Source: Desulfobacterales bacterium
GTDB taxonomy: Bacteria > Desulfobacterota > Desulfobacteria > Desulfobacterales > Desulfosalsimonadaceae
Length of the DNA: 9,463 nucleotides
Reading direction: 5' to 3'
NCBI GenBank assembly: GCA_029933295.1
Contig: JAOZOL010000080.1
Coordinates: 1-9,463, forward strand
Under the pieces are notes generated by a model. It searched no databases, was not told the origin of the DNA, and saw only the letters and a program-made list of their open reading frames with translations. Numbering within the stretch: the first letter of the stretch is position 1; every line of letters starts with the position of its first letter. Below are positions 1 through 5,679 of the stretch, piece after piece. A program made the position numbers and the translations under genes.

Positions 1-35
1 CAAATCCCAAATCTTAAATCTTAAATCGCAAATTT
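1..35. repeat. Degenerate 7-bp tandem repeat, at least five units
   Basis: The window opens with five consecutive 7-mers that differ at one to three positions: CAAATCC, CAAATCT, TAAATCT, TAAATCG, CAAATTT. The shared core is AAAT(C/T). The array touches the window edge, so its true length is unknown. It is in non-coding, AT-rich sequence with no open frame. It may be simple-sequence slippage between genes; no function can be read from it. Confidence 0.55.
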
Positions 36-154
36 AGCCACCCCTTGACATTTCCAACATTCCTATTGACAAACCCCCTTCGAGTTATTATTTTCCCCAC
101 GTACCGATAATCTGTGATTTTATCAAATCCGGGTTGTCAGTATAAACTCCCCCT

Positions 155-188
155 GAATTCCCCCTTGCAAAAGGGGGAATTCATTTTT
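155..188 (+). terminator. Perfect 12-bp hairpin with GCAA loop and short T tract
   Basis: GAATTCCCCCTT (155-166) pairs perfectly with AAGGGGGAATTC (171-182) around the tetraloop GCAA, a GNRA-type loop. The hairpin is followed by ATTTTT (183-188). A strong stem, tight loop and T run fit an intrinsic terminator of a plus-strand gene left of the window. The T run is short and preceded by an A. The same shape could also be a dispersed repeat, because both arms contain the palindromic hexamer GAATTC. Confidence 0.5.
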
Positions 189-251
189 AGCCCCCGCCGA
201 TATGGAGAGGGAAACAAAAACGGAAATGATTTAAAAATCAGGCCTGACTGA

Positions 252-263
252 AAACAGCTGTTT
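252..263. promoter_or_regulatory. 12-bp perfect palindrome, possible operator
   Basis: AAACAGCTGTTT reads the same on both strands. It lies about 33 bp before the candidate -35 element at 296. This symmetry is typical of sites for dimeric regulators, but no family can be assigned and chance occurrence in AT-rich DNA is possible. Confidence 0.2.
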
Positions 264-295
264 AGGGTAGACGCTAAATAATTTCAGTATATTGT

Positions 296-325
296 TTTAC
301 TCCAATGGTTTATCCCTGCTATAAT
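296..325 (+). promoter_or_regulatory. Candidate sigma70 promoter with extended -10 for the ABC operon
   Basis: TATAAT (320-325) is a perfect -10 box and is preceded by TGC (317-319), which gives the extended -10 form TGnTATAAT. A partial -35 box TTTACT (296-301, 4 of 6 matches to TTGACA) lies 18 bp upstream. Transcription would begin near 332 and give a 5' leader of about 210 nt before the first start codon. The assignment rests on consensus matching only. Confidence 0.5.
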
Positions 326-456
326 TATAATGCGTCCATTCACTGTTTTAGGGTTAATTGTTCAGCGACTAATAATAAGAAAATTTTAATTTTATTTTAA
401 CTATTCTTTAACCTTTGCTTTCTTATAGTTACACAAATCTCATGAAATGATTGTTT

Positions 457-468
457 TTAAACGTTTAA
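457..468. promoter_or_regulatory. 12-bp perfect palindrome in the leader
   Basis: TTAAACGTTTAA is fully self-complementary. It lies about 125 bp downstream of the predicted transcription start and 77 bp before the first start codon. It could be an operator or fortuitous AT-rich symmetry. Confidence 0.2.
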
Positions 469-531
469 GTTCATTATACCAAAATTAATATTGGCTGGTA
501 ATAGTTTATACAGCTCCTATAATTAAAAATA

Positions 532-539
532 AGAGGTGA
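532..539 (+). promoter_or_regulatory. Ribosome binding site that fixes the start of the ABC ATPase
   Basis: AGAGGTGA is complementary to the 3' end of 16S rRNA. Its AGGTG core ends 6 nt before the ATG at 545. An in-frame GTG at 536 lies inside this site and would have no ribosome binding site of its own, so the ATG at 545 is the better start. Confidence 0.7.
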
Positions 540-544
540 AGGGT

Positions 545-1495
545 ATGATTCATGTTGAAAACCTGACGAAGTATTACGACAGCTTCTGTGCGGTGGATCA
601 GATCAGTTTTAAAATGAAAAAAGGTGAAATCATGGGCCTTTTAGGCCCCAATGGCGCCGGAAAAACAACCACCTTGAAGATGCTCACCGGATATTTTAAA
701 CCCTCTGGCGGCTCCATTGCCGTCGGCGATTACACCATTGCGGATAATCCCCTTAAAATCAAACAGATGATCGGGTATCTCCCTGAAACATCACCGTTTT
801 ATAAAGACATGCTGGTGTATGATTATCTTGAATATGTGGCAAAAATACGCGGCATCAAGTCCGGTGACAGATATCCCCGCCTTCGTTTCCTGTCTGATCT
901 ATGCGGGTTAAATGATATCATGCATAAAGCCATTGGAGAACTTTCAAAAGGGTTAAACCAGCGGGTGGGGCTGGCCCATGCCATGATGAACGACCCTGAA
1001 ATTCTGATTTTAGATGAACCCACCCAGGGCCTTGATCCCAACCAGATTGTTGAGATCCGCAATATTATTAAAAAAATCGGGAAGGAAAAAACCGTAATTT
1101 TTTCAACCCATATTCTCAGTGAAGCGGAAGCCACCTGTGACCGGATTGTCATCATCAACCGGGGCAAGATCGTTGCTGACGGTGACACCAACGACCTCAA
1201 ACAATCGGCAGACAAAAAATCGATCATTCAGATTTCATTGCTTCGCGCAGATATTGAATCAATTAAAACCGCATTAACCTCCATTGAAGGGATAGAACAG
1301 GTAAATCAAATTGCACAGGGAGAAGACGGTGTTATTTCGGTAAAAATATCCTGCCTGTCATCAATAGATTTAAGGGAAAAAATCTATGAAAAAATAAAGT
1401 CCACCGACTGGGTGATAATTGAATTGCATCAGGAGGCCAAAACCCTTGAAACAATTTTCAGAGACCTGACACGTCAAATTGACCCGCCAAATTAA
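545..1495 (+). CDS. GldA-type ABC transporter ATP-binding protein
   Basis: This 316-residue cytoplasmic ATPase should power the neighbouring ABC-2 type permease. Visible motifs are Walker A GPNGAGKT (residues 34-41), the signature LSKGLNQR (133-140), Walker B ILILDEPT (153-160) and the H-loop STH (187-189). The signature replaces canonical LSGGQ with LSKG, and the usual Q-loop position reads GYLPE; both are typical of the GldA branch of the family. The last 90 or so residues form a C-terminal extension like the accessory domain seen on many drug- or secretion-type ABC ATPases. The length matches GldA proteins (about 300). The start is the ATG behind AGAGGTGA; a GTG 9 bp upstream is less likely. 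The permease gene follows after 28 bp. ABC ATPase is certain. The GldA-like assignment is strong because the GldF- and GldG-like genes follow. The cargo is unknown, and gliding itself should not be assumed. Confidence 0.93.
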   Translation: MIHVENLTKYYDSFCAVDQISFKMKKGEIMGLLGPNGAGKTTTLKMLTGYFKPSGGSIAVGDYTIADNPLKIKQMIGYLPETSPFYKDMLVYDYLEYVAKIRGIKSGDRYPRLRFLSDLCGLNDIMHKAIGELSKGLNQRVGLAHAMMNDPEILILDEPTQGLDPNQIVEIRNIIKKIGKEKTVIFSTHILSEAEATCDRIVIINRGKIVADGDTNDLKQSADKKSIIQISLLRADIESIKTALTSIEGIEQVNQIAQGEDGVISVKISCLSSIDLREKIYEKIKSTDWVIIELHQEAKTLETIFRDLTRQIDPPN

Positions 1496-1523
1496 CCCGG
1501 TGAATAAAACAGGAGAATAAACC

Positions 1524-2228
1524 ATGTGGCAGTTTACCCATATACTGAAAAAAGAAATAAAGGACTACTTTGTTTCACCCATTGCATATATCGTGATTTC
1601 AATCTTTCTTATTATCACAGGGTGGTTTTTCTTTTCCACCTTTTTCCTCTATGACCAGGCCAACATGCGGGGATTTTTCTCGCTGCTGCCCATCATTTTT
1701 TCGTTTGTGATTCCTGCCATCTCCATGCGGCTGTTTTCAGAAGAACTCAATATCGGTTCCTATGAGATTCTTCTGACCATGCCGGTGACATTTAAAGATA
1801 TTATTATCGGAAAATTTGCGGCCGGGTTTGCCATGACCGCAGCCATGCTGCTCCCGACAATAGCTTATCCGATTTCCATCTCGTTTATCGGTGAGCTGGA
1901 CTGGGGCCCGGTAATCGGGGGATATATCGGCGCCATGCTGCTCGGGGGAACATTTTCAGCCCTCGGTGTTTTTGCGTCATCGCTCACCCACAACCAGATT
2001 GTTGCTTTTATCCTGGGCGCGGCCATCTGTTTTACCCTCACTTTAATCGATAAGATGCTTTTTTTCTTTCCGGAATCCATCTTAAACGTTGTTCAATACA
2101 TAGGTGCTGATTTTCATTTTCGAAATATCGCAAAAGGGATTATCGATTCCCGGGACATACTTTATTTTTTAAGTGTGATGTTCATTAGTTTGTATGCCAC
2201 ATACCTGGCCCTGTTGAAAAAAGAATAA
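1524..2228 (+). CDS. GldF-type ABC-2 permease
   Basis: This 234-residue integral membrane protein is the likely transmembrane partner of the preceding ATPase. Six hydrophobic segments are visible at roughly residues 18-40, 50-68, 93-118, 124-151, 155-178 and 210-231. A short amphipathic N-terminus reads HILKKEIKDYFVSPIAY, the coupling-type start common to ABC-2 permeases of the GldF/NosY kind. The stretch FSEELNIGSYEILLTMPVT, after the second segment, is the characteristic cytoplasmic loop motif. AGGAG (1511-1515) lies 8 nt before the ATG. The stop overlaps the ribosome binding site of the next gene, so the genes are very likely translationally coupled. The length and topology match GldF (about 240 residues). 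The substrate cannot be inferred from sequence. Confidence 0.9.
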   Translation: MWQFTHILKKEIKDYFVSPIAYIVISIFLIITGWFFFSTFFLYDQANMRGFFSLLPIIFSFVIPAISMRLFSEELNIGSYEILLTMPVTFKDIIIGKFAAGFAMTAAMLLPTIAYPISISFIGELDWGPVIGGYIGAMLLGGTFSALGVFASSLTHNQIVAFILGAAICFTLTLIDKMLFFFPESILNVVQYIGADFHFRNIAKGIIDSRDILYFLSVMFISLYATYLALLKKE

Positions 2229-2238
2229 GGAGTTAATG

Positions 2239-4455
2239 ATGAAGGGAAAATTCCAGACAGACGCATATTTAAAATTTTTGATCTATGGGGTGGTTATTGT
2301 TCTGATCAACCTTGTGGGCATTACCCTGTTCTTCCGGGTCGATTTGACCCAAAACAAGATATACTCATTATCTGACGCAAGCAAGAAAGCCGTAGCCAGG
2401 CTTTCCGAACCGTTGACCATCAATGTGTTTTTCACCGAAAATCTCCCGGCGCCTCATAATAACACGAAGAGGTATTTACGGGATATTCTGGAAGAGTATT
2501 CGCTTTACGGTGGAAATTTTTTTAATTTCCGGTTTTATGATGTCAGCCCCGAGAAAGAAGGGATAAGTGATAAAGCAGAAGAAAACAGAAAAATTGCCGA
2601 GGATTACGGCATTTATCCAGTTGAAATCAGGATGGTTGAAAAAGATGAATTAAAATATAAAAAGGCCTACATGGGGATGGTGATTATCCAGGGAGACCTC
2701 ATCGAAAAGATTCCCGCCATTACGTCAACCGATGGCCTGGAGTATAAACTGACCAGCACCATTGAAAAACTAAACCGTAAAATCAGCATACTGGCAAGCC
2801 TTGACAAAAAGATTGATATCAATCTCTTCATGTCGTCTTCTCTCAGGTTTGTTGCGCCGGTCATCGGCATTGATGAATTACCCCAACTGCCGGAAACCAT
2901 AAAGAATGTGGTGGATAAGCTTAATGCAAAAAATTACGGGCAATTAAATTTTAAAAATATCGACCCGGCAACAGACAAAGACATCGACACCCTGATCAAA
3001 GAACACAATTTACGGGTACTTCAGTGGCCTGATATTCCGAATCGGAATATTAAAGCCGGAAGGGGCGCCATTGGCCTGAACATGGCGTTCGGGGATAAAA
3101 AAATTGATATTCAGCTGTTAAATGTCTTACGCATTCCCATTATCGGCACCCAATATCAACTGATTAATATGGACAACCTGGAAGATATAGTCAATTCAAG
3201 CATTGAAACACTGATCGGTATCAATGAAGATGTGGGGTATCTTGCGGACCACGGCACCCTTGCCCTTGGATCTCCGATGATGTCGGCACCTTCCCAGAAT
3301 AACGACAATCTTAAAAATTTTCAGACATTAATGTCGCAGAACTACACGTTAAAACAGATAAACCTGGCGGATGAAAAAATTCCTGAAAGCTTAAACTGCC
3401 TGATTATCGCACAACCAACTGAAAATTTTACTGATTATGAATTGTATCAAATCGATCAGGCCCTGATGCGGGGCACCAATCTTGCCATTTTTACCGACGC
3501 GTTTAAAGAAATCCCCCAGCCGCCGCAACAGAGATTTTCATTTAATATGGGGCCCTCATACCAACCCCTGCATACCGGGCTGGATAAACTGCTGGCCCAT
3601 TACGGGGTTTCCGTAAAACCATCTTTTATCATGGATAAAAACTGTTATAAACAGTCCATGCCTTCCAGGTCGGGCGGGGGAGAGCGTCCCATCTATTTTG
3701 CACCTCTGGTTAAAAACGAATTTATCGATCATAACCTTGATTTTATGAAAAATATCAAGGGGCTTGTCACGATAAACAACTCACCAATATCTGTGGATAA
3801 GGAAATACTTAAAAAAAATGCCCTGACCGCAGTTTCGCTTTTTTCATCTTCTGATAAATCATGGGAAATGAAAGGAAAGATTAACTTAAACCCCATGTTC
3901 ATTCAGCCGCCCAATGAAGATGACAAATTTGCCAGTTATTCCCTGGCATATCTGCTGGAAGGCAAATTTTCCAGTTACTTTAAAGGAAAAAAAATCCCGG
4001 AAAAAGAAGTGGCCAAGTCTGAAAATATTGATGAAGAAAAATCAGATGAAAGTAAAAAAGACATAGAAAATAAAACGAAAAATGAAAAAGATTCGGACTT
4101 GTCAAAAATTAAAACCCAAAAGGCGCTTATTGAAACCGGCAAACCCGGTAAAATTTTTATTGCAGGTTCATCTGCCCTTTTAAAGGACAATCTCCTTGAC
4201 CCGGACGGGGCAAGCCCCAATGCCGCGTTTGTATTAAATATCATGGACACCTTAAACAACCGGGATGACATCGCTGCAATGAGGAGCAAAACCCAGCAGT
4301 TTAATCCCCTTGAAGACACCGAAGCCCTGACCAAAACTTTTATCAAGTTTTTTAATATCGCAGGACTGCCTGTGCTGGTGGTACTTTTCGGACTGTTTGT
4401 CTTGTGGCGAAGGAGGAGCCGGAGGAAGAGGATTCGCATGATGTTTCAGAAATGA
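2239..4455 (+). CDS. GldG-type ABC transporter auxiliary protein (membrane anchored)
   Basis: This protein of about 738 residues has one N-terminal membrane segment (about 13-33), a large soluble part and a second membrane segment near the C-terminus (about 707-723) followed by a very basic tail (RRRSRRKR). The body should therefore be periplasmic with both ends cytoplasmic. The segment after the first helix, FRVDLTQNKIYSLSDASK, followed by EPLTINVFFTENLP, is the recognisable opening of the GldG/ABC-transporter auxiliary domain family (PF09822-like). A lysine- and glutamate-rich low-complexity linker occupies about residues 583-628. AAGGAG (2227-2232) overlaps the permease stop. It sits only 3 nt from the first ATG (2236) but 6 nt from the second (2239), so the second is preferred. 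The stop codon TGA shares its GA with the first bases of the inverted repeat that follows. In GldFG systems this subunit is required with the transporter, but its biochemical role is unresolved. Confidence 0.88.
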   Translation: MKGKFQTDAYLKFLIYGVVIVLINLVGITLFFRVDLTQNKIYSLSDASKKAVARLSEPLTINVFFTENLPAPHNNTKRYLRDILEEYSLYGGNFFNFRFYDVSPEKEGISDKAEENRKIAEDYGIYPVEIRMVEKDELKYKKAYMGMVIIQGDLIEKIPAITSTDGLEYKLTSTIEKLNRKISILASLDKKIDINLFMSSSLRFVAPVIGIDELPQLPETIKNVVDKLNAKNYGQLNFKNIDPATDKDIDTLIKEHNLRVLQWPDIPNRNIKAGRGAIGLNMAFGDKKIDIQLLNVLRIPIIGTQYQLINMDNLEDIVNSSIETLIGINEDVGYLADHGTLALGSPMMSAPSQNNDNLKNFQTLMSQNYTLKQINLADEKIPESLNCLIIAQPTENFTDYELYQIDQALMRGTNLAIFTDAFKEIPQPPQQRFSFNMGPSYQPLHTGLDKLLAHYGVSVKPSFIMDKNCYKQSMPSRSGGGERPIYFAPLVKNEFIDHNLDFMKNIKGLVTINNSPISVDKEILKKNALTAVSLFSSSDKSWEMKGKINLNPMFIQPPNEDDKFASYSLAYLLEGKFSSYFKGKKIPEKEVAKSENIDEEKSDESKKDIENKTKNEKDSDLSKIKTQKALIETGKPGKIFIAGSSALLKDNLLDPDGASPNAAFVLNIMDTLNNRDDIAAMRSKTQQFNPLEDTEALTKTFIKFFNIAGLPVLVVLFGLFVLWRRRSRRKRIRMMFQK

Positions 4456-4580
4456 TGGCGTCGTTAAAAATCCCATCTACTGCGTTGTAGCATTTTTTCA
4501 GACGTTCAACATACGATAAGTATGCCATCGCGCCTGAAAAAATGTTACGCCTTGTATATGAAATTTTTAACTTAGCCATC
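4454..4580. repeat. 127-bp imperfect inverted-repeat element (MITE- or REP-like)
   Basis: The ends are GATGGC and GCCATC. Moving inwards, GTTAAAAAT (4463-4471) pairs with ATTTTTAAC (4563-4571), and CATTTTTTCAG (4491-4501) pairs with CTGAAAAAATG (4534-4544), with an 18-19 bp partly matching stretch between these blocks. The centre holds a small hairpin, CATAC-GATAA-GTATG (4510-4524), followed by an internal GCCATC (4524-4529) that copies the terminal hexamer. The left end begins inside the stop codon of the GldG-like gene. No target-site duplication is visible. The minus strand is open through the whole element. The structure suggests a dispersed non-autonomous element, but no second copy is in the window. 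A transcript across it could fold into a long hairpin and reduce read-through into the downstream genes. Confidence 0.75.
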
Positions 4581-4581
4581 T

Positions 4582-4611
4582 TTTACAAATTAAGCTTAAA
4601 TTTGATAGAAT
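4582..4611 (+). promoter_or_regulatory. Candidate sigma70 promoter for the DUF4340 gene
   Basis: TTTACA (4582-4587, 5 of 6 to consensus) and TAGAAT (4606-4611, 5 of 6) are separated by 18 bp. The spacer carries the 10-bp palindrome TTAAGCTTAA (4590-4599) inside a near-symmetric 19-bp sequence, a layout that could place a regulator between the two boxes. Transcription would start near 4618, upstream of the REP-like hairpin. The -35 box begins 2 bp after the inverted-repeat element ends. Confidence 0.5.
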
Positions 4612-4631
4612 GGATAAACTGTAAAGCCCGC

Positions 4632-4661
4632 GTAGGGCGGATTAGCGCAGCGTAATCCGCC
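4632..4661. repeat. REP-like hairpin with GTAG foot
   Basis: GTAG (4632-4635) is followed directly by a perfect 9-bp stem, GGCGGATTA (4636-4644) and TAATCCGCC (4653-4661), around the loop GCGCAGCG. A GTAG tetranucleotide at the foot of a GC-rich imperfect or perfect palindrome is the hallmark of REP sequences mobilised by REP-associated tyrosine transposases (RAYT/TnpA-REP). Similar GGCGGATTA...TAATCCGCC palindromes are widely dispersed in bacterial genomes. No transposase gene is in the window. Confidence 0.65.
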
Positions 4662-4707
4662 GTATGTGAATGGAATATGGATATAAGCATTTAATAAGAG
4701 GAAACCA

Positions 4708-5664
4708 ATGAAATCAAAAAAAGAATACATACTTGCAGGCCTTGTAATTATTATTCTCGCCGCGTATCTGGTGATTCATAAAACAGACAAGACACATTAT
4801 GAGCTGCCGGTAATTCCGGAACTTGCCCAATCCGACATTACATCAATCACCATTTCCAAATCCGATCAAACCATTGAGTTAAAAAAGAAAGATGACAAAT
4901 GGTTGATTTATCCGAAAAAGTATCCGGCAAACAATGCCAAGGTTGATGCCATGGTGGATATTATCAAATCGTTAAAAGTGACCGCTTTGGTATCGGAATC
5001 AAAAAATTATCATCCCTATGAACTGGACCCGGAAAATAAAATCGCCATTCAGGCAGGCAACGGCGAAAAAGTGTTGCGCGCCTTTGACATTGGCAAAACT
5101 GCGCCGTCCAATCGGCATACATTTATTAAAATGCCGGGTGATGACCGGATTTACCATGCCCGTGAAAATTTTAAAAACAAGTTTAATAATACAAAAGATG
5201 ATTTGCGGGACAAAACCGTGCTCAGTGTTGAAAAGTCCCAGGTCCAGCAGGTTGAAATTAAGGACAAAGACGGGAATCTGGTGTTAAGCATGAAACATGC
5301 CCCCATAAAAGTTGAAGTCACACCGGAATCCGAGCAGGCCGATGAAAAAAAAGCACCTCAGGACAATATTGCCCCGGAGCTGGTCTGGCAGGACGCGGAC
5401 GGCAATCCGGTAAAGGACTCGGATATCAATAATTTTTTCAACAATGTATCAAATCTTCAGTGCCAGTCATACATTACAGATAAAACAAAGGCTGATTTCA
5501 CCGGGCCCATGTATACCCTGACGATGACGGGTGCCAAAACCGTCACCCTTTCCATTTTTGACAAAATTAATAAAGACGACAATGCCTATCCGGCCGTCTC
5601 ATCGGAAAACGACTATCCGTTTATGCTGCCGGCGTATAAGATGGATAAGATGGTGAAACATTAA
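4708..5664 (+). CDS. DUF4340 domain-containing membrane-anchored protein
   Basis: This 318-residue protein starts with a single uncleaved-type membrane anchor (about residues 7-24, IILAGL-like hydrophobic run after MKSKKEY). The rest is hydrophilic and predicted periplasmic. The region ITSITISKSDQTIELKKKD-DKWLIYP, followed by AKVDAMVDIIKSLKV, is the typical DUF4340 (PF14238) pattern of beta repeats and a helix. The next lines (FDIGKTAPSNRHTFIKMPGDD-RIYHA) repeat it. A charged segment near residues 200-220 separates the second half. AAGAGG lies 6 nt before the ATG. DUF4340 proteins are frequently encoded next to GldF/GldG-like genes, which supports a common envelope complex. The biochemical function is unknown. 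The gene is separated from the GldG-like gene by 252 bp of repeats and a candidate promoter, so it may be expressed partly on its own. Confidence 0.85.
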   Translation: MKSKKEYILAGLVIIILAAYLVIHKTDKTHYELPVIPELAQSDITSITISKSDQTIELKKKDDKWLIYPKKYPANNAKVDAMVDIIKSLKVTALVSESKNYHPYELDPENKIAIQAGNGEKVLRAFDIGKTAPSNRHTFIKMPGDDRIYHARENFKNKFNNTKDDLRDKTVLSVEKSQVQQVEIKDKDGNLVLSMKHAPIKVEVTPESEQADEKKAPQDNIAPELVWQDADGNPVKDSDINNFFNNVSNLQCQSYITDKTKADFTGPMYTLTMTGAKTVTLSIFDKINKDDNAYPAVSSENDYPFMLPAYKMDKMVKH

Positions 5665-5679
5665 TTGAAAGGAAAAAAA

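Larger units (their letters stand above)
1..544. other. Non-coding region upstream of the ABC operon
   Basis: No credible coding frame was found on either strand in this stretch. It contains the heptamer array at the left edge, a perfect GC-rich hairpin (155-182), two 12-bp palindromes (252-263 and 457-468), a candidate promoter (296-325) and a very AT-rich leader (about 360-530). The hairpin suggests that an upstream plus-strand transcript ends here and that the ABC operon starts its own transcript downstream. Nothing matching a known riboswitch consensus was recognised in the leader. Confidence 0.6.

Noticed and set aside
45..71. Two TTGACA hexamers at 45-50 and 66-71
   Set aside because: Neither has a credible -10 box at 16-18 bp. 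The hairpin at 155-182 would also lie between them and the operon.
227..240. TGATTT-AA-AAATCA small inverted repeat
   Set aside because: A 6-bp AT-rich stem with a 2-nt loop is too weak to call a terminator or operator.
518..523. Perfect TATAAT just before the ABC ATPase gene
   Set aside because: No -35 box at a suitable distance. Transcription would start near 530, almost on top of the ribosome binding site.
536..544. GTG start for the ABC ATPase, adding three residues
   Set aside because: The GTG lies inside the AGAGGTGA ribosome binding site that serves the ATG at 545, and nothing suitable lies upstream of it.
3032..3050. ATATTCCG-AAT-CGGAATAT palindrome
   Set aside because: It is inside the coding sequence of the GldG-like gene, fits its reading frame without disturbance, and is probably a chance symmetry.
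3975..4439. Long minus-strand open frame opposite the 3' part of the GldG-like gene
   Set aside because: It mirrors the lysine- and glutamate-rich coding strand and gives a Ser/Phe/Leu-rich product without recognisable domains; a shadow of the real gene.
5665..5679. TTG start for the DUF4139 protein
   Set aside because: The only good ribosome binding site (GAAAGGA, 5667-5673) is downstream of the TTG and correctly spaced for the ATG at 5680.
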